Notes: generated from the letters alone by a model not told the origin. A stretch of DNA of 35,292 nucleotides from Desulfobulbaceae bacterium UBA5611 (GCA_002424635.1 DIKT01000039.1:1-35292), one strand, 5' to 3'; numbered from the stretch's first letter, positions 1 to 8,988 are shown. Translations and numbers: made by a program.

Positions 1-595
1 GGGTAATATCAGAATCACAGCGATAGACCTTGCCCGGGGCAATAACCCGCAGAGGAGGCTGCTGGCTTTCCATGATTCTGGCCTGCATGGGAGAAGTATG
101 GGTGCGCAGAAGGATAGACTCGCTGATATAAAAAGTATCATGCATGTCGCGGGCAGGATGATGCGCCGGGATATTGAGGGCCTCAAAATTATAATGATCC
201 TGCTCTACATCGGGACCCTCAGCCACTGAAAAACCTAAGCCCTCGAAAATAGCACAGACCTCATTCATGATCTGTGTTACCGGATGCAACCGGCCTCTTT
301 CAGGAAATCTGCCGGGAAGCGACAGATCAATCGAGCTTACCTGCTGAGATCCGCTGCTGATTAATTCCTTTTTCGCATCAAATAGTTTCTCAATTTCTGC
401 CTTGATGGTGTTAGCCAGCTGGCCGACCCGTGGTCTTTCTGCCAGGGCCACAGCGCTGAGCTCGCGCATGATGGTGCTGAACCGGCCTTTACGTCCTAGA
501 TAACGGATACGAAAATCTTCCAGCTGAGCTGCCTCAACCAGTTGGTTAAGACTCTCTCTGGCTTCCTGCTGTAGTCTGAGTAGCTCTTGTTCCAT
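1..595 (-). CDS. pheS: Phenylalanine--tRNA ligase alpha subunit, N-terminal part (runs off the window)
   Basis: Charges tRNA-Phe as the catalytic subunit of the alpha2beta2 cytoplasmic PheRS. The minus-strand frame opens at ATG 595 and stays open to the window edge, so only about 198 N-terminal residues are visible and the 3' end is missing. It begins MEQELLRLQQEARESL, the N-terminal coiled-coil typical of PheS, followed by the family-typical segment IRYLGRKGRFS. It lies downstream of rplT in the usual infC-rpmI-rplT-pheS order. The 177-base gap to rplT holds a hairpin (711-742) that may attenuate or separate pheS transcription. No strong ribosome binding site is seen before the ATG. The family call is secure; the start is good but not proven. 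Confidence 0.93.
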   Translation of the reverse strand, partial: MEQELLRLQQEARESLNQLVEAAQLEDFRIRYLGRKGRFSTIMRELSAVALAERPRVGQLANTIKAEIEKLFDAKKELISSGSQQVSSIDLSLPGRFPERGRLHPVTQIMNEVCAIFEGLGFSVAEGPDVEQDHYNFEALNIPAHHPARDMHDTFYISESILLRTHTSPMQARIMESQQPPLRVIAPGKVYRCDSDIT

Positions 596-710
596 GACAA
601 ATTCAAAAGGGTAGATGCTTATTAAATGATTGAAGGACAATCATGTATTTACAGCAGCAAACAAGCTTCAGGGCTATCTTTTTTGATAATTGTTAGCACC
701 CTAAAACAAT

Positions 711-742
711 ATGCCGGTTTCGATAGATATCAAAACCGGCAT
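711..742 (-). terminator. Hairpin between rplT and pheS, possible terminator or attenuator
   Basis: A perfect 10-bp inverted repeat (711-720 with 733-742) with a 12-base loop lies just downstream of the rplT stop on the minus strand. It is followed there by only a short T-run (four Ts within ATTGTTTTAG), so termination would be partial. It may tune pheS expression relative to the ribosomal protein genes. The regulatory role is inference. Confidence 0.45.
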
Positions 743-772
743 AGAACAACTCAGTCCTCTCTAAAAAAAGAC

Positions 773-1129
773 TTAGGCGTTGGCTGTTACTGCAATTTTT
801 ACCACTTCAGAAAAAGCCGCAGCATCAAGAATGGCCATATTGGACAGAACTTTCCGGTCAAGTTCAATTCCAGCCTTTTTCAGACCACAGATAAGTCGGC
901 TATAGCTGATATCATTCATATGGGCGCCGGCATTAATACGGGCAATCCACAAACGACGGAAATCACGTTTCTTTGTACGCCGATCTCTATAGGCATAAAC
1001 AAGGGCCCGATCAACAGCTTCAGTGGCGGTACGAAAGAGGCGACTGCGACCGCCTCTGAAACCTTTGGCCAGTTTCAATACTTTATTTCTTCTTCTACGG
1101 GCTTTAAAGCCTCTTGTCGCGCGTGGCAT
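773..1129 (-). CDS. rplT: 50S ribosomal protein L20
   Basis: Large-subunit assembly protein that binds 23S rRNA and in several bacteria represses its own operon. The 118-residue product has the usual L20 length. It starts MPRATRGFKARRRRNKVLK, the very basic N-terminal extension, and carries the conserved globular-domain segments LWIARINA and SNMAILD. A strong ribosome binding site (AAAGGAG, about 6 bases before ATG 1129) supports the start. It sits 100 bases downstream of rpmI and upstream of pheS, the standard bacterial arrangement. Confidence 0.98.
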   Translation of the reverse strand: MPRATRGFKARRRRNKVLKLAKGFRGGRSRLFRTATEAVDRALVYAYRDRRTKKRDFRRLWIARINAGAHMNDISYSRLICGLKKAGIELDRKVLSNMAILDAAAFSEVVKIAVTANA

Positions 1130-1229
1130 TTTCTACTCCTTTTGGCTCTATTGTCCTTGATTATGAAGAACAACAGGAAAACTAAAATGGTTAAGCAATC
1201 TCTTTAACAGCCCATACACAGGAGAACGA

Positions 1230-1427
1230 TTACAGGTATGGTAAAATCTTGCGGATTCCTTTGATATCAGCGCAATTAACAAGAGCTGATTTCCTCAGAT
1301 TACGCTTCCTCTTCGTGGTTTTCTTGGTCAGAATGTGGCTGGTATAAGCCTTACCGCGCTTAATCTGTCCTGACCCCGTTACCTTAAAACGTTTGGCGGC
1401 GCCTCTTTTTGTTTTCATCTTTGGCAT
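1230..1427 (-). CDS. rpmI: 50S ribosomal protein L35
   Basis: Small basic large-subunit protein, 65 residues, the usual length. It opens MPKMKTKRGAAKRFKVTGSG, the diagnostic L35 N-terminus, and continues with HILTKKTTKRKRNLRK, a lysine/arginine-rich stretch that packs into 23S rRNA. An AAGGAG ribosome binding site precedes ATG 1427. It lies between infC and rplT and is surely co-transcribed with them. Confidence 0.98.
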   Translation of the reverse strand: MPKMKTKRGAAKRFKVTGSGQIKRGKAYTSHILTKKTTKRKRNLRKSALVNCADIKGIRKILPYL

Positions 1428-1555
1428 AATCGAGCTCCTTTACACTTCCTATAAAGTACTGTCTGTTTTTTCTTGATCAGCAAGAATAACACAGCAGTTC
1501 ATATTCAGCTTTGTCTAAGTTCTGATAGAATAAATTATTTTTCTTTGGGACACTC

Positions 1556-2101
1556 TCAGGTTTTGGGACCGACAAACATAACCATCTGCCGACCTTCCAT
1601 CTTCGGTTCTTGCAGAATAACAGCGTCTCCTTCCAGAGCAGCGGCAATCTTCTGCATGGCCTCCAGGCCAATTGTCTGACAATATACGATTTCACGCCCC
1701 CGAAAACGCATGGTAAGCTTCACTTTATTTTTCTGCTGCAGAAATTTAACAATATTTCTTATCTTAAAATTCAGATCATGCTCATCGGTTTTAGGGCGAA
1801 ATTTAATTTCCTTGGTTTCAACAGTCGTTTGTTTCTTTTTTGCTTCCTGCTCTTGTTTTGCCTGTTCGTAACGAAACTTATCGTAGTTCATTATCCGACA
1901 AACAGGTGGATCAGCATTTGCTGAAACCTCCACTAAATCTAAGCCATCATTATCGGCTAGTTTCAGTGCTTCGTCCACGGTTACTATACCCAACTGACTA
2001 CCATCGCTGCCGATGAGTCGGACCTGAGGATGACGAATCATTTCATTGATATTGGCCTTTACCTCTCGCTGAACCGGGGCTCTTTTTCCTCTTTGTTTAA
2101 T
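1556..2101 (-). CDS. infC: Translation initiation factor IF-3, probable AUU start
   Basis: IF-3 binds the 30S subunit and checks the start codon-initiator tRNA pairing. The frame shows the N-domain (VRLIGSDGSQLGIV), the linker and the C-domain (KEIKFRPKTDEHD, VKLTMRFRGRE). The first in-frame ATG is at 2119, but it has no ribosome binding site. ATT at 2101 is preceded by a perfect GGGAGGT (2108-2114) with a 6-base spacer and is followed by AAA, matching the known AUU-AAA start of Escherichia coli infC. From AUU the product is 181 residues, close to the usual length of about 180; from the ATG it would be 187. AUU starts let IF-3 repress its own translation. The family call is certain; the AUU start is a strong inference. 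Confidence 0.96.
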   Translation of the reverse strand: MKQRGKRAPVQREVKANINEMIRHPQVRLIGSDGSQLGIVTVDEALKLADNDGLDLVEVSANADPPVCRIMNYDKFRYEQAKQEQEAKKKQTTVETKEIKFRPKTDEHDLNFKIRNIVKFLQQKNKVKLTMRFRGREIVYCQTIGLEAMQKIAAALEGDAVILQEPKMEGRQMVMFVGPKT

Positions 2102-2241
2102 ATCTCTACCTCCCTGCATTTACGAACTGAATAAACTAGACGACTCTTTATTTCGGCCGCTAATCTGTTACTCAACTAAAATATTCTTTAAACCAAAATA
2201 TAGTGTTTAATGGGAAAGACAGTTATCTGCGTCTTTAACCA

Positions 2242-4171
2242 CTACATTCCTCGCATTTCGATACATTCATCACTGATCTTGGCGGCAAAGTCAGCAACCG
2301 TCATCTCCGGCAAATTTTTACCATCGCGTAAACGAACAGTTACAGTGCCGTTTTCTTTTTCTTTATCGCCGATAATGAGCATAAATGGAATCTTGTTCAG
2401 TTGCGCTTCCCTGATTTTATAGTTCAGCTTCTCATTACGCAAATCTTTTTCTACCCGTATGCCCAATTTCCGTAACTGGGCATACAGCTGCTCGCAATAA
2501 TCCGCCTGGGCATCGGTAATATTCATCACCCTGGCCTGCACCGGCGCCAACCACAAAGGAAAAGCACCGGCATAATGCTCGATCAGCACGCCGATAAAGC
2601 GCTCCAGTGAGCCCATCAGTGCCCGATGAATCATAATGGGCTGATGCTCCTGATTGTCAGCTCCGGTATAACCCATATCAAAGCGCTCAGGCAGATTAAA
2701 GTCGACCTGAATGGTGGAACATTGCCAGGAACGACCGAGTTGATCTTTGATTTTGATATCAATCTTAGGACCATAAAAAACACCTTCACCGGGATCAAGG
2801 GCATAGGCCAGTCCTTTTTTATCGAGGGCCTGCTTCAGGGCCTCGGTGGCCTTCTGCCCAGTTGGCGTCACTACCGACATATTTTTCAGGCCGGGTGGAG
2901 AGATAGATATCATACTGGTCAAAGCCGAAGGTCTTGAGGATCAGGAGATTCAGGTCGAGGATATTGACGATCTCATCTTCAAGTTGATCCGGCTGACAGA
3001 AGATATGGGCATCATCCTGAGTAAAGCCGCGGACCCGCATCAGACCATGCAAAGCACCGGCGCGTTCATAGCGATAGACCGTGCCCAGTTCGCACCAGCG
3101 GATGGGCAACTCACGATAGCTCCTCTTCCGGCTATTATAGACCCCGATATGAAAAGGGCAGTTCATCGGCTTGAGTTGATACTGCACCTCGTCTATGGCC
3201 ATTGACGCGTACATATTCTCGCCGTAAAAATCCAGATGTCCGGAGGTCTTCCATAAATCCTGACGGGCTATATGGGGAGTGTAAAGCAGGTCATAATCAT
3301 GGGCATAATGGGCATCTTTCCAGTAATCCTCGATCAGCTTCCTGAGCAGCGCACCCTTTGGCTGCCAGAGAATAAGACCGGGGCCGATCTGATCCTGAAT
3401 GGTAAAGAGCTCCAGCTCTTTGCCCAGCTTGCGATGATCCCGTTTCTTAGCCTCTTCCAGAGTAAACAGGTATTTGCTGAGGGCCTTCTGATCAAAGAAA
3501 GCGGTCCCGTATATCCGTTGCAGAACATCATTTTTCTCATTGCCGCGCCAGTATGCTCCGGCAACTCTCAACAGCTTGAAGGCCTTGAGCCAGGAGGTAT
3601 CAGGGAGATGGGGACCGCGGCACAGGTCTATAAAATTATCAAGCTGGTAGATGGAGACCGTATCGACATTAAGATCTTGAATAAGCTCGACCTTATATTT
3701 CTCACCCTGCTCCGCGAAGGAATCAAGGGCCTCAGAAGCTTTTATCTCGCGATGGATGAACGGCAGTGCCTTGCCGGCAATCTCCGCCATACGAGCTTCT
3801 ATCTTATCGAAATCTTCCGGACTGAAGGCCTCGCCACAGGCAAAATCATAATAAAAGCCATCTTCAATAGCCGGCCCGATGGCAACCTTAACCTCGGGAC
3901 CAAAAAGGTCCCGGACAGCCTGGGCCATGACGTGGGCGGCGCTGTGACGTAAGATCTCCAGACCGGCATCAGTATTAATCTGCACAGGACTGACAACAGC
4001 ATCCTTCATCAGGCAGGTACTGAGATCAACCCTTTGTCCGTCTACATCCGCAGCCACCGTCAGCTTACGCTGCTTGTTGGACATGAGTCGGGCAAAGGCA
4101 TCCTGTACCGAAGTGGAGACGGGCACCTGGATAGTCTCGCCACCCTGTAAAGTAACTTGAATGTCTGTCAT
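2242..4171 (-). CDS. thrS: Threonine--tRNA ligase, full-length but split by an apparent 1-base frameshift
   Basis: Charges tRNA-Thr and edits mis-charged serine. The N-terminal part starts at MTDIQVTLQGG (ATG 4171): TGS domain, then the editing domain with HSAAHVMA and DLCRGPH, then the class II catalytic core with the zinc-ligand motif MNCPFH. Its frame fails after VGSDANWAE. The remainder (ATEALKQALDKKG, FYGPK, MIHRAL and the anticodon-binding domain LAPVQARVMNITD) continues in another frame to 2242. Removing one G at 2850-2851 restores a continuous 642-residue protein, the same length as the E. coli enzyme. Because the gene is normally essential and the rest is intact, a sequencing or assembly error is the simplest reading; a recent mutation is possible. 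Open frame upstream of 4171 runs into the tRNA gene and is not coding. Confidence 0.93.
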
Positions 4172-4362
4172 CTGAAATATCTTTTTATACGATCTATTAG
4201 TCAGCTGTCGCTGAAGAAAGTCTTCCCATTCAAAAAAAACCAAGCAGTAGCAGAAGCTGTACTGAATGGTCAGAAAGAAAATTCTTCGGTAAACAGCTGC
4301 TAAAAATAAAGGCCAAAGAGGAAACGAAAAAGAGTACGTCCGTTTTTCTTCAGCCTTATTTC

Positions 4363-4437
4363 TGGTAGGCGCGGGCGGTTTCGAACCGCCGACTTCTACC
4401 ATGTCAAGGTAGCGCTCTCCCCCTGAGCTACGCGCCT
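4363..4437 (-). tRNA. tRNA-Val (GAC anticodon)
   Basis: The minus strand folds as a full cloverleaf. The acceptor stem AGGCGCG pairs with CGCGCCU. The D arm contains UAGCUCAG. The anticodon stem is CUACC/GGUAG with loop UUGACAU, giving anticodon GAC. The T arm is GGCGG-UUCGAAA-CCGCC. The 3' ACCA end is encoded, with CCA at 4363-4365. It lies about 190 bases upstream of thrS on the same strand and may share its transcript. Confidence 0.96.
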
Positions 4438-4565
4438 ATTGAAAACAATTCCATTCCAGTATTACTATTATAATTACCAGCAACACTAGAAACCCCTTCA
4501 AATACCAGTAAATGTGAGCCCTGTCAAGAAAAATTAGAATTTACTCTGCTGGCTTTTCACAAGAA

Positions 4566-5168
4566 TCAGTCCGCATTTGTTCTGGTTTCAATGGCCCTGG
4601 CCAAGGTATACCTATCAGCATATTTGATATCCATGCCCATGGGAATGCCACAGGCCAGACGAGTCAGGATTACACCCTTATTATGCAGAAGATCTATCAG
4701 AAATGATGCCGTCGCCTCACCCGGAACAGTGGAACTGGTAGCCACCAGAACTTCACGGATGACTCCGCTGCCGATCTTGGCCATCAAGGCTTCAATCTTG
4801 ATTTCACCTGGTCCGATTCCATCCATCGGCGAGAGGACCCCATGCAGGATATGATAATGACCGTCAAAGCTCCCGGTCTTTTCGATGGCGAGCAGATCAC
4901 CCGGTTGCTCAACGACACAGACCAATTTTTCGTTTCTGCGCGGATCGGCACAGATCACACAAGGATCGTCTTCTGAAAAAGTAAAACAACAGGAACAGAG
5001 CTGAATTGAATCATGCAGATCAGACAGGGCCGAGGCCAGTTCACAGGCCTCCGTGCGGGGACGACGAAGAATATTCATAGCCAGTCGGGCTGCTGTTTTA
5101 TTACCAATCCCAGGCAGGCGGCTTAAATCCCGGATCAAGCGGTCCAAGGCTGGCGGTACTATCTGCAC
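4566..5168 (-). CDS. recR: Recombination mediator protein RecR
   Basis: Works with RecF/RecO to load RecA onto gapped DNA. The 200-residue product matches the usual length. An N-terminal helix-hairpin-helix (LSRLPGIGNKTAARLA, about residues 11-27) is followed by a four-cysteine zinc motif (CSCC...CVIC, about residues 58-73), a Toprim domain (CVVEQPGDLLAIEKTG, HVLHG-like HILHGVLSPMDG) and the conserved C-terminal LACGIPMG. The start is GTG at 5168. It sits 12 bases behind ybaB in the widespread dnaX-ybaB-recR cluster. Confidence 0.97.
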   Translation of the reverse strand: MQIVPPALDRLIRDLSRLPGIGNKTAARLAMNILRRPRTEACELASALSDLHDSIQLCSCCFTFSEDDPCVICADPRRNEKLVCVVEQPGDLLAIEKTGSFDGHYHILHGVLSPMDGIGPGEIKIEALMAKIGSGVIREVLVATSSTVPGEATASFLIDLLHNKGVILTRLACGIPMGMDIKYADRYTLARAIETRTNAD

Positions 5169-5180
5169 GGCAAAGTCCCG

Positions 5181-5501
5181 TTAACCCAGCATACTGGACA
5201 GACCTGGCAAATTAAAACCACCAGTCAGCTTGCCCATCTCAGCCTTGGCTATTTCTCCTGCCTTGCGCAAGGCATCATTGCTGGCCGCCACGATCAAATC
5301 CTGCAACATCTCAGCTTCACTTTCTACAATAATGGCCCGCTCAATAACAATGGCTAACATCTCACTTTTGCCATTAACCGTGACGGTAACCATGCCGCCT
5401 CCGGCACTGCCGGTCACCTTCAGCAGGGCCAATTCTTCCTGGACTCTGGCCATGTTTTGCTGAAACTGCTGGGCCTGCTGCATAATACTGTTCATATCCA
5501 T
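5181..5501 (-). CDS. YbaB/EbfC family nucleoid-associated protein
   Basis: Small dimeric DNA-binding protein, 106 residues, typical for the YbaB/EbfC family. It begins MDMNSIMQQAQQFQQNM, contains the family segment MVTVTVNGKSEML and ends with the glycine-rich tail LTGGFNLPGL. A GAGGAG element lies about 11 bases before ATG 5501. It sits between dnaX and recR, the classic arrangement that ties it to replication or repair, although its exact role is still unclear in general. Confidence 0.95.
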   Translation of the reverse strand: MDMNSIMQQAQQFQQNMARVQEELALLKVTGSAGGGMVTVTVNGKSEMLAIVIERAIIVESEAEMLQDLIVAASNDALRKAGEIAKAEMGKLTGGFNLPGLSSMLG

Positions 5502-5561
5502 TTGTACTCATGCTCCTCTACTACAATCTTTTTAAAGCGGCTGAAGACGCCGCCCTACATG

Positions 5562-7379
5562 TTATCTAAACCGCGGTCCTACCCTGATATCGCCGATCTG
5601 ACCATTAAATATCTCGGCCGTCATCAATACCAAAGGATCATTGGCCAGCAGGTGCCTTTCTTTTAAGGGACCTTGCTGGCCATTCTGTGCTACCTCACCA
5701 CCCTCAGGAAGAATAAAACTAATATTGAGTTCCTTTTGAAAGAAATCAAGCACATATTCTGTAATCAGCTTCTTGGTATCGTCTTTACGCAACAAGGTGC
5801 AATTGGCCGAATCCTGATAATGGAGCAACAATTCACCTCCCTGCTCTTTCACTGAATCCGCCCGCTGTAGATCCTGAGCTATCCAGACGGATCGATCACG
5901 CACATAGGCGATAAAATCCATCCAGTCCCGGCGGACATTGCGCTGATGAGGCTCAATGAGGGGAGTAATTTTTTTTTCATCCGGACTGCTCTTTACCTCT
6001 GATGAAAGCGCGGGCCTGTCACTTAAAAAAGAGGATTGCTGTTCATTTGTCGCCAGAGACGGGAGCACGGCAGGTTCTTGCACGGCATCCTGTTCACTCG
6101 GTTCACCTTTCTCGGCGATGTTCTTGGGCTTATTTTTCTGGTCACCTATGGGAGGCAACGGCATTTTTTTTTTTGCTATCGCGCCAAGCTCATTGACCTT
6201 CTCTTGATTCTCGCCCACCTGCACATCACCTGGCCTGTTGCCTGCTGCCAGCAGCTTGTCCAGCCTGGACAGTAGAGTAGTAACCGGGGTCACTGCAGTG
6301 CTCTCCATGATTTTGAGAAATGTCGTCTCAATGACCAGGCGCGGCTGGCCGGCATAGCGTAATACCTCGACGCCTTGCATCAAAAGATTGAGTTTCATAT
6401 GCAGGCTCTGGGTGGAATGCTTACCGGCCAAATCCTGAAAAAGCAGCAGCTCATGCTCAGATATATCCAGCAACTCCTCGCAACCCGTTATTTTGCAGAG
6501 GATCAGGGCCCTGAAGCAGCCGAGAAGATCGATGGTAAATCTCTTCAGATCCATACCGAAGGAAAATATTTCATCCAGCGCCAGCAAGGCAGTTCCCGGA
6601 TCATTTTCCAGTAAGGCTTGCGTCAACCGGAGAACAACCTCCCTGTTTACCAGACCCAGCACCTGAATCACATCATCCGTGCTGATGTTTTTCTCACCGA
6701 AGGAAAAGACCTGATCCAGGAGACTTAATCCGTCCCGGACTGAACCATCTGCCTCCCGAATTATCAGATCAAGGGCACTCTGCTCGATCTGCACCCCTTC
6801 CGCCTCAGCAAGATTATGCAGATGACGGCCCAGATCAATCGGCGCCACCCGCTTTAATTCATAGCGCTGGCAGCGTGAGAGGATGGTAATCGGAATCTTG
6901 TGCAGTTCGGTGGTGGCAAACATGAAAAAGACATGGGCCGGTGGTTCTTCCAGGGTCTTGAGTAAGGCGTTGAAGGCCTCGGTGGTGAGCATGTGCACTT
7001 CATCGATAATAATAATCCTATATTTCGATGATACGGGCAAAAAGCGGATCTTTTCCTTGAGCTCACGGATCTCCTGTATACCGCGATTAGAAGCGCCATC
7101 GATCTCATAAAGATCAAGAGAAGACCCCGCCGTGATCGCCTGACAGGACTCACAAATATTACAAGGATTAAGAGCCGGGCCATTTGCGCAATTGATGGCC
7201 TTGGCCATAATCCGGGCCAGAGTGGTCTTGCCTACTCCCCTGATACCGGAAAACAGGATTGCATGAGCCACCCTGTCACGGAGCAGGCTGTTTTGCAGGG
7301 TCTTGACAACAGGACGCTGGCCGACAACCTCGTCAAAGGTCTGGGGACGTGCTTTTCTGGCAAGGACCAAATAAGACAT
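5562..7379 (-). CDS. dnaX: DNA polymerase III subunits gamma/tau
   Basis: Clamp-loader ATPase of the replisome, 605 residues. It starts MSYLVLARKARPQTFDEVVGQ. It has Walker A GIRGVGKTT (about residues 45-53), a zinc-binding cluster with CNICESC, Walker B IIIDEVHML and the sensor region TTELHKIPITILSRCQRYE. The clamp-loader core ends near residue 370 and is followed by a charged, proline-rich linker and a tau-specific C-terminal domain. The linker contains an uninterrupted A11 run (6164-6174; codons GCA AAA AAA AAA ATG, lysines 403-405) and a second A9 run at 5969-5977. Slippage at the A11 run in either direction reaches a stop within a few codons and would give a product of about 410 residues, matching gamma. 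The SRP RNA lies just upstream, and ybaB and recR follow. Confidence 0.97.
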   Translation of the reverse strand: MSYLVLARKARPQTFDEVVGQRPVVKTLQNSLLRDRVAHAILFSGIRGVGKTTLARIMAKAINCANGPALNPCNICESCQAITAGSSLDLYEIDGASNRGIQEIRELKEKIRFLPVSSKYRIIIIDEVHMLTTEAFNALLKTLEEPPAHVFFMFATTELHKIPITILSRCQRYELKRVAPIDLGRHLHNLAEAEGVQIEQSALDLIIREADGSVRDGLSLLDQVFSFGEKNISTDDVIQVLGLVNREVVLRLTQALLENDPGTALLALDEIFSFGMDLKRFTIDLLGCFRALILCKITGCEELLDISEHELLLFQDLAGKHSTQSLHMKLNLLMQGVEVLRYAGQPRLVIETTFLKIMESTAVTPVTTLLSRLDKLLAAGNRPGDVQVGENQEKVNELGAIAKKKMPLPPIGDQKNKPKNIAEKGEPSEQDAVQEPAVLPSLATNEQQSSFLSDRPALSSEVKSSPDEKKITPLIEPHQRNVRRDWMDFIAYVRDRSVWIAQDLQRADSVKEQGGELLLHYQDSANCTLLRKDDTKKLITEYVLDFFQKELNISFILPEGGEVAQNGQQGPLKERHLLANDPLVLMTAEIFNGQIGDIRVGPRFR

Positions 7380-7487
7380 GTGGATTCAGGAGGAAGGCAG
7401 GATTATTTTATTGAAAAACAAGGAGCCCTTAAACAAACCGGATAAGTGAAGAGAAAGAAGACAGACGATCCCGTGTCACTAAAAAAT

Positions 7488-7588
7488 GATAGCCGGGCAC
7501 CCTGTGGCACACAAAGAGGGTCACTACCGTTGCTTCCTTCCGGACCTGGCGGAGTTCATGATTCTTTGTTGCACAGGACCCGGCTATC
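7488..7588 (-). ncRNA. ffs: Signal recognition particle RNA, small bacterial (4.5S) type
   Basis: The minus strand reads as one long imperfect hairpin of about 100 nt. It is closed by GATAGCCGGG/CCCGGCTATC and its tip carries the invariant SRP domain IV sequence GGTCCGGAAGGAAGCAACGG, which binds Ffh. A T6 run (7481-7486) directly follows the closing stem and can act as its terminator. It lies about 110 bases upstream of dnaX on the same strand, a common bacterial arrangement. The exact 5' end could be a few bases further out. Confidence 0.95.
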
Positions 7589-7774
7589 AAAACCGAAATC
7601 TAAATGGATAAAAGACAAGAACTGAGCAACCAGCCCTTTCTCTTTTGTAATTATTTTTTATACCTGTTTCCGGCTGTATCGTCAAGGAAATTAGACAAAA
7701 AAGAAGATGAAAGGCTTCTAAGATAACCATACCGCTAAGATCGGATATGCGAATTGCAGGCCGTCCATCAAACC

Positions 7775-8857
7775 TCATCTTTTTTGCAAAACCGCCGCCA
7801 CCTGGGCCTCACTAACTTCATTGGTTATTATCACCTTACCAATAGTGGTCGGCAAGACATAAAAGACAGAGCCAGCCACTGTCTTCTTATCAGTCAACAG
7901 ATATTGTTTAATTCGCTGCCGATCAAGATCGGCCGGGATCTCGGTGGGTAATCCATAGGCATTGATCAGGGCGGCAACCCGGCCGGCATCACTTTTTTTA
8001 CATAGCTCACAAGCGACCGCCAGACGCAGAGCCGCCACCATGCCAATGGCCACAGCCATGCCATGGATGATAGCATAATCAGAGGCCGCCTCTACGGCAT
8101 GACCAATGGTATGACCGAAGTTAAGAATACGGCGAATATCGGATTCCCGCTCATCTTCCGCCACGACCTCGGCCTTAATCCGGCAGCAGGTAAAAATCAT
8201 CTGCTGAATACTGGCCTGATCCAGACAAAGAATCTGATCAAGATGACGTTCCAGGAAGACAAAAAATTCAAAATCTCTGATCACTCCATATTTAATTACC
8301 TCAGCCAGACCACCGATGAGTTCACCTAAAGGCAGAGTGGTTAAAACCGCCGTATCAATATAGACAGCTTGTGGTTGATAAAAGGCGCCCACCAAATTTT
8401 TCCCTTCCGGAATATCAACCCCGGTCTTACCACCCACTGAACTATCAACCTGCGACAGCAGTGTCGTCGGCACCTGTACAAAAGGAAGGCCCCGCAGATA
8501 GGAAGCCGCCAGAAAACCGGTCAGATCACCGGTCACCCCGCCGCCCAACGCAATTAACCCATCCTTGCGGTCAATACCCAGTTGCGCTAAGCGACTGGCA
8601 AGCTCAGCAAATACCTGCAGATTCTTGCTGGCCTCGCCCTGAGGAAAAGTAAGCAACTCGGCGGCAATCCCGGCCTCACTCAAAGATCGCATCAAAGTAC
8701 TGCCATATAAACGGGCGACATTATCATCGGCAATTACGGCAAAACGTTTGGCAATTTTGCGTTTTGCCAGATCAGCACCAACAGTGGCCATAATGCCATC
8801 TTCAATAAAGATCGGATAGCTGCGATCGCCAAGACCAACATCAAGAGTATATTTCAT
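7775..8857 (-). CDS. aroB: 3-dehydroquinate synthase
   Basis: Second step of the shikimate pathway: converts DAHP to 3-dehydroquinate with NAD+ and a divalent metal. The 360-residue length is normal. It shows the NAD-binding GGGVTGDLTGF, the family motif QVDSSVGGKTGVD, the metal ligand glutamate in GGLAEVIKYG and the metal-binding histidine motif NFGHTIGHAVEA. The start is ATG 8857, with no clear ribosome binding site. It lies downstream of the sat terminator and ends about 190 bases before the SRP RNA, so it is probably its own transcription unit. Confidence 0.97.
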   Translation of the reverse strand: MKYTLDVGLGDRSYPIFIEDGIMATVGADLAKRKIAKRFAVIADDNVARLYGSTLMRSLSEAGIAAELLTFPQGEASKNLQVFAELASRLAQLGIDRKDGLIALGGGVTGDLTGFLAASYLRGLPFVQVPTTLLSQVDSSVGGKTGVDIPEGKNLVGAFYQPQAVYIDTAVLTTLPLGELIGGLAEVIKYGVIRDFEFFVFLERHLDQILCLDQASIQQMIFTCCRIKAEVVAEDERESDIRRILNFGHTIGHAVEAASDYAIIHGMAVAIGMVAALRLAVACELCKKSDAGRVAALINAYGLPTEIPADLDRQRIKQYLLTDKKTVAGSVFYVLPTTIGKVIITNEVSEAQVAAVLQKR

Positions 8858-8883
8858 GATTCAACGAGAGAAAAAAGAAAGAA

Positions 8884-8920
8884 CAAAAAAAGGAGATACC
8901 ACCCGAGGGCAGTATCTCCT
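8884..8920 (-). terminator. Intrinsic terminator of sat
   Basis: A perfect 9-bp stem (8891-8899 with 8912-8920; AGGAGATAC/GTATCTCCT) with a 12-base loop is followed on the minus strand by seven Ts. It lies about 70 bases past the sat stop and just before aroB. On the plus strand only four Ts follow, so it reads mainly as a minus-strand terminator. Confidence 0.88.
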
Positions 8921-8988
8921 TTTACAGACTCACAACAACAATGCCGTCATCAGACAAACTGTAACAAAACGGCCTGAGCTTGATCCTA

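Noticed and set aside
4172..4362. T-box or other leader riboswitch before thrS
   Set aside because: The 190-base leader has no T-box consensus or other riboswitch motif that I could find, and T-boxes are rare outside Gram-positive bacteria.
4172..4402. In-frame N-terminal extension of thrS
   Set aside because: The extension would read through the tRNA-Val gene and a hydrophobic, unconserved stretch. MTDIQVTLQ at 4171 is the normal TGS-domain start.
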